Positions 31,983 to 44,431 of a DNA stretch of 64,000 nucleotides are shown here, in pieces. Position numbers and translations under genes: made by a program. The DNA is taken from contig VDMD01000096.1 in assembly GCA_007026445.1 (NCBI GenBank), forward strand, positions 32,133 to 96,132. Direction: 5' to 3'. Source of the DNA: Schizophyllum amplum. Its lineage: Eukaryota; Basidiomycota; Agaricomycetes; Agaricales; Schizophyllaceae. Below the pieces are notes generated by a model that was given only the letters and a program-made list of their open reading frames with translations, was not told the origin of the DNA and did not search any database. How positions within the stretch are numbered: position 1 is the first letter of the stretch; every line of letters begins with the position of its first letter.

Positions 31983-34900
31983 TCATAGCGCGCTGGCTCG
32001 CTCCAGAAGTCCCCGCACCCTCCGACTCAATGCCTCGGCCTCCCGCTTGCGCTCCATCAGGTGGTACGCCGGTGTCTCCTTCCTCGGCAGCCACACACGC
32101 CCACTCTTCGCCTGAGCGCGCCGCTCATTCAGCTTCGACAGGTCGACGACGCGTGGCGAAGATGAGAACTTGATCACGTCGTGATACAGCAACTTCGTCT
32201 CCGAGGTAAGCGACCGGAGCGTTGGCGGCGTACGAAGGTAGTCGTCGTCCGAGTCCTCGTCCGATGATGCAGAAGGGTCCAAAGCCGGTGTCGGCATGCG
32301 ACTGATGGACTCGAGTCGTGGCAGCGCCTCGATCTCCCGAAGCAGGTCCTGGCCCTTGAGGAATGAGTTCTCGGTTCGTAAAAAGCGGACGGTTCCACGA
32401 AGAGCGTCGACCTAGTAGACATGATCAGCGACTAGCAAATACCAAGGCCACAAGGACTAACCTGCTCCAATAGATAAGACGTCTCGAGGCTGCCCTCGAC
32501 AGGAACGCTCTCCATCTCGGGCTGCTGGGGACCTGCGGCTGTGAAGATGTCAACACTGATCAAGGCAGGGTAAGAGGCCCGAACACACCTTGCCTCTCGC
32601 CAGCCGCCGTCTGGGCTTTCAACTTAGCATTATCCTGCTCAAGAGCGTCCAAGTCCGTCTGGAGCTGCTCCATAGCTTCGTCGTAGGCCTGCTTCTCCTT
32701 GCGCGCCTTCGCCAGCTCCGCCTCGAGCTCGACGACCATGTCAGCTTGGCGCTTTGCCGCCTCCATCCGGCGTTCCATGAGCTCAATTTTCACATTGGTC
32801 TCCTGGATGTGCTGGTCCTTCGCCTTGATGTTGCGCACAAGGCCCTGCATCTCGTCCGAGACTTGGGCGAGCTTGCGGTCCGCCTCGACGTTGACAGCGA
32901 GGCTCGCCTTGATCTGTTCAACGCGGGTGATCCATGGAGCGATGCCAGTGACTGGTACGGTTATTCATTAGACAAAAGCACTTGCAGCGGACATGTACTC
33001 ACTCTTCGTGACAATGCTGGGTTCGGAGACCTCGGATAGCAGACTCGAAGACTCTTGGACAAGTTGAGTGATCGGTTCTGCGACAGCGTCCCAGACCGAC
33101 GCTCCCGGCTTCAGACCCTGCGCAACTGTAGAGGCCGCAGACTGCTTTACGAAGGACATAATCGTAGTGAGCTGGAAGGACGATTTGCCGTCCTGCGCAT
33201 CCTTCAGATGAGGCATGACCTGTTGAGCCAACTGGATGGACATTAGTATTCTGCTGACATGAAGATGACCACCGGAGACACGTACCCCGAAACCAAAGTT
33301 AACGAGCTCCGGGACGGCATTGCTGAGAGCCTTCAAGCGTGGCTCGAACGCAGACTTGACGGCATTCGACTCCTGTGTCAGGTCTTCGAAGCGCTTGACC
33401 AGTTTCCTTGAAGTCGTGTCAAAATGGCTGAATACGAGTGACTGTCCAGTGACGGTACCTTGCCGTGGTCTTCGCAGGCTTGATCTGGTCCAGCAGCTTC
33501 TGCATCGGCGTGAAAAACTCGGCGTCGATGTCATAGCCACCCATGTCGAAGACGATCTCTGTTGTCAAGGTCAGCTACATATACTCCATCAGGGAGCAAA
33601 CATACCGTCGTCCTTCAAGATTACATCCACCGTAGTCTTGATTAGACCCATGGAGCCAGTGAACATATCGAGGTCGTGGTCAAACATGGACACATAGCCC
33701 AGCTCGCGCTCGCCCAAATCATGCGAAAAGCCTTCGAAGTAGGTCTCCGCAAGATGGTCGAACTGCGCCTGCATCCTAGAAGAGCTTCAGAAAACACCCG
33801 AGAGAGAAGCATCGATATTACTGACTTGAGAATATCGCTGACACATTCCCGCACCCTGAACTCATCACGACGGAGAAGGTCAACATGCATATCGAGCCGC
33901 TTCTCCATCGGCGCAATATCAGGGAATATCCTGCCGATGTTGAGGAAGGTATCAACGTCACACCGCCGCATGATTGCAGCAAAGCGCCTGCAAAGAGTAG
34001 ACAGAGCGGACAGGCGGCCACGCATCTATAACAATGCAGATGATCAGCTCCGGCATTGTAAGCACACGCAGCTTCCACTCAGCGTACCTCGCATACGCCG
34101 ACCAAGACGTCCGAGACCGTTCCGTTGAGCGCTTCCGGCAGACCGTGAGACTGAGCGATGGCGGAACTGACGAGATCGGCCTTGTAGGCGAGCCGGAGGA
34201 AGAACAGGTAGCAACTGGTCGCCAAGCTGTCCTGCTCGACGTATAACTGGGGCAAGAAGGGCTGACCAAGGAAGAAGCATGAGATTCCGACGACCGAAAG
34301 AGGGTTATTACTCACCTGAACAATCTCCAAAAGTTCTTTCGATTCGCGCGCTTCGAGGCGCTTGATCTCCAGCTCGATGTGCTTGGCCTGGTTCTTCGAC
34401 GCCGAAGATTGGAGCTTGAGGTTGAGCGACATGACGGCGGCCGTCTGCGAGGCGGCATTCGCGGACTCGTCCTGGGCCGTTTGTGTCTGTGCCCGGAGTG
34501 CATCCAACTCGCTGAACAGCTCTCGTCAGAAAGCAGTGAATGATCGGGATACGAAGAACGCACGATTGCAGGGTCATAACAAGGTCCCGGAACTGCGATA
34601 TCGTACCTTCCAAGTCCTGGCAAGCGTCCTCGAACCTCTCGACGTCGCGCTTGAGCTCTTGGATCTCCATATCGCGTCTCTCTGTGCCAACGTGAGATAC
34701 AATTGCATCGCAGCAATAAGTAATCGCTCACCGAGATCCTCATTCAACGCCTTCTCCGTCTCGACGTGATTCTCCTCAAGCTCGTCATTGAGCTCCTTGA
34801 GAGCCTCGAGGTCTTCGATGGTGATTCGCATGTCCTCGATTTTCTGGGCCGCTGGTGAGACTGGAGTATGAATGAACCATGCATTTTACAGACCTCGCCG

Positions 34901-36553
34901 AGCTCGAGATTCCTCTCCGTCAGCTTGACAAGCATTTCCTCAGCCCCAAGTGCATCGTCGAGCTGCATCTTCAGGTCCTCTACTTGTATCTCTGCATTGG
35001 TGAGCTGGATGAGAGTTGTCTCGTATGAAGCTGCGGGTGTCGTAAGTCCAACGGAGCAAGATAAAAATGTGAAGCAACGTACTTTGTAGCTCGTCAAAGC
35101 CAGATAGATCCTTCTCTAGGTCAGCAAGCCTTCTGCGCTGTTCCTGATCAGTCTCTTGCGACATGTCGCGCAAGCTACAGGGTATGAGAGGCGGAATCAC
35201 TCGATGAGGTAGACACATACCGAATCAACGCCTCCTTCAGTCGCTCGTTCTGCTTCTCTAACTGTATGTACGCGAGAGTATCCTTGCCAGACTCAGTATC
35301 AATGGGTTCGCCCGACTCTGTACACTTGTTGGGGGACATGCTGACAGATATGCTTGAACACATACCTTCTCTTCGGACGGTCAACTCGACCTCAACCGCG
35401 GCTAGCTTCTCCCGTAACTCCTCTAGCTCAGTCTCCGCCAACTCGGCTCGTTCCTCAGCCATCTCTTTATCCAACATCGCCATTTCAAGCTGCTCTTGAT
35501 TGTCAGCATTTCGCCCTTCGTTGAGCTGTGATAACTGCTGCGCATCCGCAAGCTCGCGTCGTGTTTCAATAAGTTCCGTCTGCAGCTGGCTGAGCTTGGC
35601 TTGCAATTTCGGCCGCAGAGCAACAAATGATTCGGCCTCTGCGAGTCTGGTTTCGAGCTCGCGTACATGGCGCGCGTCGTCGCCGCGTTTGGCCTCCAGA
35701 ACGCGAAGTTTCGCACGGAGCTCTTGCAGCTCAGAATCGTCTGGTGGGGGTCTGGGGGGCTGGAGAGCGGTCAGGAAGTGAGGTTAGAGAGGAATGCGAT
35801 ACACGCACTGTAGCATTTGTGATTGGGGAGCCCGAGCGTGAGCTAGGCCGTATGATTGGTATAGGTGGGGAAGGGGTTCTCGGTGGCGTGGTGGCGAGTA
35901 GCGGCGGCTGCGATATAAGGGGTGACGAAGTTTGATGTCTGGGGAGAACGGGAGACGCGGGAGGTTTGCGGGATAATGGGGAATCGCGCGGAACAACATC
36001 CTGTGGCGGCGACTGCTTGAGGGAAAGCGACTTGCGTGGTTGCAGGGACGTGGATGCGCGCTTTGTGGGAGATGCTGGTCCCAGCCTGGAGGTCTTCGCT
36101 GGTGATGCGGGCTTCGGTGACACCTTCGCAGGACTTCCAGCGCGCGATCCACTGGTAGACGCCGAGGAACGGTGCATGGAATTGGATCGCAATAAACTCG
36201 ATGTGCTCGGCGTTCTTTGGTGACCAAGTCCCGGCCTTCCCGCAGGCACCGTACGCTACGATGAGTGAGCGCAAGGGCCGTATGCAAGATGACCTACGCA
36301 CTGCATGTCCGTTCTCCTTCGGCTCCTGGCCCAGTACCGCCTTAACTTGACTAGGCCGCACAAAGACACCGTAGCCCGGCGGGCAGGTAAAGTACTGAGT
36401 TCCCTGCACGGAGCCATCGTTCTTGCCCTTCTGTTCGTAGAGCTGGACGCCGACCCATTTGCCGGGGGAGAAAGAGGTAGATCCCGTGAAGCGTACGACA
36501 CCGCGGCCGACGGGGATTTCGACAATGGATCCAATTGTCGGCTCTGCGCTCAT
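31983..36553 (-). CDS. Dynactin subunit p150Glued
   Basis: The largest dynactin subunit, linking cytoplasmic dynein to microtubules and cargo. The ATG at 36553 starts [24 protein letters not shown]-Gly domain fills about residues 8-75 ([44 protein letters not shown]). A basic Ser/Pro-rich linker ([17 protein letters not shown]) follows, then long coiled coils ([33 protein letters not shown]). The dynein-binding globular region includes [20 protein letters not shown]. The C-terminus reads [20 protein letters not shown] and then [20 protein letters not shown]. Interrupted by many ~50-60 nt introns; overall about 1,250 residues, similar to fungal Ro-3/NudM. All major parts are present. Confidence 0.92.
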
Positions 36554-37041
36554 GGTGCTATAACCTCATGGACGCGGGAAGCAGGGAACGGACGCCGGTA
36601 CGTGTTCGAGACACTAGTGTAGGCGCGTCAGGGCAGGAAGCAAACAATGAACGCGACCAAACAAATCAATGTGCACAAACACGGCGAACCTGGCTCTTTC
36701 GTTCATGTTCTCATGCCGTGGTAACCTCTTAAACTTGTATCCTTTCTTCCGCGTCCTATATCCTTCGAGTCACTGGGTATAGATAATGGACGTGAACATT
36801 AACAATATCCGGGCACTCGAACGCCTTCTAGTCACGGTCATACGCAAGCACGACCGCGAATAGACACGACCAGATATGTTGCTCTCCCACACCGCTTGTG
36901 GATCATATACATCAAGAAAGCGTGACCCTCAAGCGACTGGTTGAGGCCGACTTCGTTCACATTTCCATAGTACAGGCGAGTCTGCGTCGACTCCCTCCGA
37001 CTGCATTCAACTTGAGCGATGCCTTAGGTCGATGAATTGCG
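36554..37041. other. Intergenic, upstream of p150Glued
   Basis: No exon is supported. It presumably holds the dynactin promoter. Confidence 0.4.
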
Positions 37042-37311
37042 CTAAGCTACCGCAATGCCATTTCTCATCCTCCTCCACGGCGCTCCAGGTGGTCGCAAGG
37101 CGGCCGGCCCGACGACGAGCCTACTTCCCTCTTCCCACGTCGAAGCCGGGGCATCCAACGGCACGGGCTCGAGTCGAGCTTGCGGTAGTGCGGCTAGGGT
37201 CCGCAGCTCCCTCACGATGGAGCGGGCCTCTTTCGCAAGTCTTCCCATGACAGACGTACACGGCTTGACGGCGACGTTGTGCCGCGCGGCGCGGGCTGGC
37301 AAGTTGAACAT
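37042..37311 (-). pseudogene. Possible ubiquitin-conjugating-enzyme-like (Ubc6-type) remnant
   Basis: A 90-codon frame from the ATG at 37311 starts MFNLPARAARHNVAVK and continues LAKEARSIVRELRTLAAL, then WEE...VVGP...PPGAPW. The order resembles the N-terminus of fungal Ubc6/UBE2J-like proteins (basic start, helix 1 ending in a KEL-type motif, then a W...GP...GTP block). The segment that should follow, and the catalytic Cys region, are not found downstream. The similarity is weak and could be chance, because a plus-strand frame also spans this stretch. Confidence 0.25.
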
Positions 37312-37444
37312 GACTGGGAGACAAACAGCCTTCTGCCACGGTACGTCCTTCTCAAAGTTATGCGTTTCTCGTGCATGGATTGACACTCGTCTGAGGCTTT
37401 CGCTCGTCCAAGTAGAGGGTAGATTCAGGGGAATCCGAAGATGA

Positions 37445-38077
37445 GCGGCGTTCGATAGAGGCCGCTTGGAGGCCGTAAATCACTGTTCATAAAATGATGC
37501 GTGCCGTCCTCCCATTCACCCATCAGGCATGCTTCCCATTTACCCGCAGACGTCGGCCTCCCGCTCAAATGCGTAACATGACTATCGTCATACACCCAAT
37601 GGTCGGCACGCCTCGCCAGCAGCTTCAGATAGAAGCAATGCGAAAACATCGCGCTCGCAGTGTTATGGTGCGCTCTTCTACCTCGGGATCACTGTCCGAT
37701 ACGCTGCCAAGTATTGCCGCTAGCCAGAAACTTGACTCCGTTTTTAGCGCCTGCGTTTGCTTGTGTCATCCATGCGTAATCGGCGCCAATGGCACTCGCT
37801 TGTACTCACCAATCATTCAACGTCTAGAGAACATGTCTCCTCAAACCTACTACACTGGAGCCGGCGGGGACGGCACCTGTCACCCTGCTTTTGTTTGCCG
37901 TGGACAGGCAGTCCTATAATTCGCCATGGAAGGCCGGTAGGTGCAGCTCGTGCGAAGTCGGATGAGACCCGCACACCCTCCGCATGCTCGAGTATATAAG
38001 GACGACCTACCTCGCAGAAGCAAATCACCCTTCCTCTACACACTCGTCTGCCTTATACACTTTTAAAGACACACACC
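37445..38077. other. Intergenic, upstream of the FAD monooxygenase
   Basis: No gene is called. A TATA box is at 37993-38000 near the right end. Confidence 0.4.
37993..38000 (+). promoter_or_regulatory. TATA box of the FAD monooxygenase gene
   Basis: TATATAAG lies 78 bp upstream of the ATG at 38078, followed by a pyrimidine-rich leader. A strong TATA box suggests inducible expression. Confidence 0.6.
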
Positions 38078-39833
38078 ATGGGCGCACCCGAGTCCCGCAA
38101 AGTACAAGTCGCCATCATGTTCGTCTGCTTCTCTGTTTCTCGATACACTGCTGATCACCATCTCTCATGCAGAGGTGGCGGCATCGGTGGACTGGCGCTC
38201 GTCCTCGCCATGCAGCGTTTCTGCAAGATGTCTGACTTCGATGTCCACGTCTACGAGTCCGCGACCCAGATCTCGCAGATCGGAGCTGGGATCACCGTCT
38301 GGCAGCGGACCTTCGAGCTCCTGAGCGATATGGGCATGGAGGAGGACTTCGCCGCCCTGCGCCCCGAAGACGAGAAGATGTGTGAGGTCACTTTCCCATC
38401 ATCCGCGATACCTCGGGCTCATTCAATACAGCCTTCACGTGCCGCAAGAGCGACCAACCAGAGGGCAAGACTTTCCGCGATATCGAGATGCTCGATGGTA
38501 AGTGTCACGCGACACTGCTGTTCTCTGCAATACACTGATGTCGATGCAGGTGCTATGCTCACGTTGCACCGCGCGCAAGTCCAAGACATCTTCCTCAAGC
38601 ATATCTCCAAGGACATTCATTTTCACCTCTCCCACCGCCTGGAGAGCTACTCCTACACGGATGATGCTACGGAGAGGATCGCACTCAAATTCCGGGGCGG
38701 CCAAGACGCGCGCTGCGACCTGCTCATCGGCGCCGATGGCGTCTACTCGGCCGTCCGCCACATTTACTTGCCCCGTGTCGCCGAGAAGCTTGGCAAACCC
38801 GAGTACCTGGACTACGTCGATGCAGTCTTCAGCGGCAGCTGCGTCTACCGTGATCTCATCCCATTTGAGAAACTGGAAGAGGTTTGGCCGAACCACCCTA
38901 CGGCGAAGGTGCCGTACCAGGTAGGATCTTGGCTCGTTGCTTGCGTGATGCGGCTGACAATTCGGGATAGTACTGTGGCAAGAACAAGGTATGCCTTCGA
39001 CCTAGCCTTCACTTCGTTAAGCTGACGCATCTCCTCAGCATATCGTCACATATCCCGTCTCCCAAGGCAACAGACGCTTTGTGAACGTCGTCGGGTTTTA
39101 CTGCGACCTTTCCAAGGAGGACTCGCCATACTCTGGTTCTTACATTGGAAGCTCGACTACGCAGGATGTTCTGAAGACGTACGAGGGCTGGGAGCCTGAG
39201 GTTATGGCGATGCTTGGGGTATGTTCAGCGTCGATGCTGACGATATACGTTCACATAACCTACAGTGCATGGCGAACCCTTCGCACTGGGCGGTGCTCAC
39301 GATCAAACCTTTTGACATCTGGGCCCACGACGATGTCATGCTATTGGGCGACTCTGTAAGCCTCGACTTCGCAATCAGAGAGCGAAATCTGATCTGCTGC
39401 AGAGCCATGCGATGACTCCGCATCTCGGCGCAGGCGCTGGTCAAGCCATCGAGGTAGGCCTACTTCCGCTAGTACAATGCCTCCTGCTAACTTCTTTCAG
39501 GACGCCTATTACCTTGCCAAGATACTCGCGCATGCACAGAAGGAAGGGCCGCTTGAGGTACTTTCTGACGAAACTATGAACCTCTACAACCGCATCCGTC
39601 CGCCCGTGGCCAACTTCGTGCAAGCGCGCGCGCGCTTGCAAACCCGTTTCTACGAGTTCAACGAAGAGGGCCAGGACCTGTCGCTCGTAGAGGCGGATTC
39701 GCCGGTATATACGGAGCCTGATAGACTGCAAAAGCTGGGGCACGGCATCTGGGACGGGTATCACTGGCGAAGGCATACCATCGTGCGCGAGACGGATGCG
39801 GAGGCGGCGCGCGTCTTGTCCGATGTACAGTAG
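38078..39833 (+). CDS. FAD-dependent monooxygenase (salicylate hydroxylase-like)
   Basis: A single-component flavoprotein hydroxylase using NAD(P)H and O2, usually on aromatic acids. Exon 1 (38078 on) is spliced into IIGGGIGGLALVLAMQRF, the dinucleotide-binding GxGxxG motif. It continues VYESATQISQIGAGITVWQR with the acidic residue after the second strand. The DG motif is present (CDLLIGADGVYSAVR). The second FAD motif reads DVMLLGDS and then HAMTPHLGAGAGQAIE across an intron, so the conserved GDSAHAMxPxxGQG pattern is intact. The C-terminus is IWDGYHWRRHTIVRETDAEA. Around 430 residues over several exons. Substrate cannot be told from sequence; no pathway partners lie adjacent. Confidence 0.9.
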
Positions 39834-40003
39834 ACCTGTCGTGCGATGATGATGATTGGCAACTAAATGGGAATGTAGCTAGACAACGTTGCGCATTGAA
39901 CTATGAGATCCCAGACAGCAACTTCGATTTGACGTCGACGGACAAATGTTGTCAACTTTTGTCGTATGAGCCGTATAAACAAGGCATTAAAAGCAATAAT
40001 CAA

Positions 40004-40101
40004 GCATCAGTGGTGTAACGGTAACATTGGAGCTTCCCATCGTTGGGTTGCCACGAGGCAATACAATGCTCTAGCCTCGGGTTCGACTCCCGGCCGATGC
40101 A
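40004..40101 (+). tRNA. tRNA-Gly (anticodon CCC) with a 27-nt intron
   Basis: Folds as a cloverleaf. Acceptor stem GCATCAG pairs with CCGATGC (one A-C mismatch at 6:67), with discriminator A at 40101. D arm is GTGT/ACAT. Anticodon stem GGAGC/GCTCT has loop TTCCCA-T and anticodon CCC at 40036-40038. T arm is TCGGG-TTCGACT-CCCGG. An intron at 40040-40066 lies between positions 37 and 38, the canonical site for the tRNA endonuclease. Mature length is 71 nt plus CCA added later. Internal A box (TGGTGTAACGG) and B box (GGTTCGACTCC) are present. Confidence 0.93.
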
Positions 40102-40103
40102 GC

Positions 40104-40108
40104 TTTTT
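40104..40108 (+). terminator. RNA polymerase III terminator
   Basis: A T5 run begins three bases after the discriminator base of the tRNA-Gly gene. Confidence 0.8.
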
Positions 40109-40730
40109 GACTATTGCTCCTTTGTTTTTGCGTCTAAAATTCAGTCAGCTTAACTCAAGACGCCTACTAGCAAGAGTCAATGATTCTATTAGGTCTTGAG
40201 TCCGTAGCAGGTTAATTGTACGAAGCCATGAACCATTTGCGCTGCTAAGCAAGTCGAACAGTAATCACATGACGATCACGTGAAGTGACATTGTGACTGT
40301 CTCCGATCCGCAAGGCGTCGACTCTTAGTCTCTCACTCTCTCTGCTATGTCGGCTGCGCAATGACTGTTGCACAGGCCGAATACTAGCTGTATGTGTCTG
40401 ACTCTTACGGGGGCCGGGGCAGCTCAGAGCCCGCTCTTGTACCGCAATGCCGCTGTATCTGCGCGTCGTTGCCGGCATATCGGCGTCATTTGTTGTCTCC
40501 GTAGTTCTCCCAGATGTCCCCTTTCAGCCTTCATACCGACTCACTTGCTCTTTGACATCCATGATGCTACGTTGCATGGCCACCACGCATCGTTCTTCTC
40601 TTCGAGAACCTCTGCGCATTTGCGGCGCGCCTGCTCAAGGGCCTTTGTTGTGGCCCCGTGCTCAGAACGGCCTATTTAAGCCCAGCTGGCGCCCAGATCC
40701 GCACGGTCCTCTTTGTCCCATTCGCCCACC
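40109..40730. other. Intergenic, tRNA to SET gene
   Basis: No exon or RNA is identified. A TATTTAA element lies at about 40673-40679, some 52 bp before the next ATG. Confidence 0.4.
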
Positions 40731-41913
40731 ATGAAGAGAGGCTTTCTCAACAGCGCAAAGGCCAAACGCACCCCGCTAGGCCCAGAGTCGAGCAGCACAC
40801 CCGAGTCACTCCAGAGCAATAGTAGCGACAATGGTCAGTACAATTGGTCTCTGCCACTTGCAACTTGCAATTGAACTGCAGATATCTAGGCAAGAACACA
40901 GATGGAAGATACATCCACTTGTCTCATGAGGAAGTCAAAGAAGCAGGTGTGTATATCACAGGTTCAATACTTCCTCGCACTGATTCGCGACGCACAGACA
41001 AACCCCAAGGGTACAAGCCCGGTATAAGCATGTCGGGTATGAAGGAACACGACGATAGCGCTCTCAGCGGTGACCCAAGCGTCAATCATTGGACCACCAT
41101 ACCGATCCGTCGCTCGCATTTCGAAGCACACACCGCTGCCGAGCGCCGAGATCAATGGACTGAGGCCATCGTTGACGGCGCGACGAAGCGCCAGATCTTC
41201 ACCCAACCTGGCTTCCCAAAACCGATCGAGCGGCCATCGACCGTGGCCCACCGCGTCGGATCCTCCCCAGGAAAGGGACTAGGCATCTTCGCAGCGCGCG
41301 CAATCAAGGCAGGCGAGCTCATCCTTGCCGAGCGCCCTCTGCTGCTCGTCCCGCGCTCTATGCCGTTTATCGAGGGACTCCCCGCGCACTTCACCCACGC
41401 GCAGCAGCTGCAAATCTGCATGGCGGAGTGGGAGAAGAAGCTGGAGATGGCGTTCAACAGGATGGACCCGGAGAGGCAGGAGGCGTTCATGAAGCTGCAG
41501 AACTGCCATGAGCGGGACGGCAGCGGCCCAATATTGGGACGCGTGCGGACGAATGGAATCGGCGCTTCCGGTCTGTACTATCAAGGAGAGCAAGGCTTGG
41601 AAGGGCTGTTCTCCGTGACGTGCGAATTGATATCGCGGCTCAATCACAGGTGCGTCGTTCATGCTGTATATGGAGAGTTCGCAAAGTTGAACTGGACTAT
41701 AGCTGCATCACCAACGCGGCATATGCGTTCGATCGACTGAGCTTTTCCGCCCGGTTGCACGCGCTGCGCGACATCAAGGCTGGCGAGGAGATCTTCGTCA
41801 CATATATCGACCTGAAAGCTGCGACGTACGCGCAACGCCAGCAAGCGCTGGCGCCTTACGGGGTTGCATGCAGCTGCAACGCATGCGCCGCCAAAATCAC
41901 GACCAACGCCTGA
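40731..41913 (+). CDS. SET-domain protein (SMYD/SET5-like)
   Basis: Begins MKRGFLNSAKAKRTPLGPE at 40731 and is spliced into GKNTDGRYIHLSHEE. The SET domain starts VGSSPGKGLGIFAARAIKAG with ERPLLLVP. A long helical insertion follows, then GLFSVTCELISRLNH joined across an intron (donor at about 41651) to SCITNAAYAFDR. This forms the conserved N-H-S-C-x-x-N motif that binds S-adenosylmethionine. RDIKAGEEIFVTYID supplies the catalytic Tyr (ITYID-type motif), and CSCNAC is a post-SET-like cysteine cluster. No MYND finger is visible. About 330 residues. Such fungal proteins are protein-lysine methyltransferases; the substrate is not predictable here. Confidence 0.85.
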
Positions 41914-42488
41914 AGACAAATGAGCGCAAATCATCTTGGACCTCACCATGATTCTTCCAACCTTTTCTTGCGTGCTAACATCGATAGTGCGGACCAGCTT
42001 GGACGCTCGGGCCTGTACGATGGGTCGCTCACTCGCAAGGACTTCTGGAGATGGCATGATCATCCTTGTAGTAGTTGATGATGGGATGAGGAAGCAGAGA
42101 GCGATGTATACCTTATGTATATTGTCTGTGTGTATAGCCGCTGTCCTGATGATGTATAACTGTCGATCTTCTCTGTGTTCCAAGATACTGATGCCCGTCT
42201 TGTAGTAGTTTTAAATTACAGGGTGCGGGAGTTGAAGTCATGCATAGGTCACGTGCCATGTTGAACTTATCCCCAGCGACCACCAGTGGCACTGATTCCC
42301 TGGAGCGGTGCTTTGAAAAGAGTTTCTATAGGATTCGTACTTGTCATCGTCGGCCTCAGACTTCACGTTTAAGATTCCGAGTTTGCGTCATGAGCATCGT
42401 TACGCAGTGAACCGATGTCACCGTCTATCTATGCGTGCGTATGAGTACAGGTATTATTTTTCTACTTCAAAGTCCGTCGTTAGTACAT
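41914..42488. other. Convergent intergenic region, SET / enolase
   Basis: A 575-bp 3'-to-3' spacer holding the presumed 3' UTRs. No gene seen. Confidence 0.45.
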
Positions 42489-44086
<1,598 letters not shown>

Positions 44087-44431
44087 GGTGGTTGAGAGCA
44101 GGGGATGATGGAGTCCGGAGGAGCGGATTGCGCGCCTTATATCGACGTGACGTGGGCCGAGGTCCCGCCTGTTTCCTTCCGCCAATCAGAGTCCGAATCC
44201 CGACCCGCCCCCGCCAGCCGCCCGCCGCCGGCAGCGCAAAGTGGAGCCCTGGCGGCCAACCTGCGGCCTGCGTGGGCCCGACCTCCATCGTATTCCTCGA
44301 ACACAGTCTGGGCTCCCTCATGTGCTTTCCAGTCCAGATCAGGGACTCGCAGCGCGCCCGTTGCGAACAACTACAAAGGACAATATGTATATAGCGACCG
44401 GCGTGTGCTAAGCTGCGCCTCGTACAGTCTC
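44087..44431. other. Enolase promoter region
   Basis: Spacer between the NOG2 stop and the enolase start. It contains the TATA and CCAAT elements and no gene. Confidence 0.5.
44136..44143 (-). promoter_or_regulatory. Enolase TATA box with upstream CCAAT
   Basis: On the minus strand GATATAAG lies about 50 bp before the ATG at 44086 and is followed by a CT-rich leader. A CCAAT element (plus orientation) sits near 44180-44186, about 95 bp upstream of the ATG. Confidence 0.6.
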
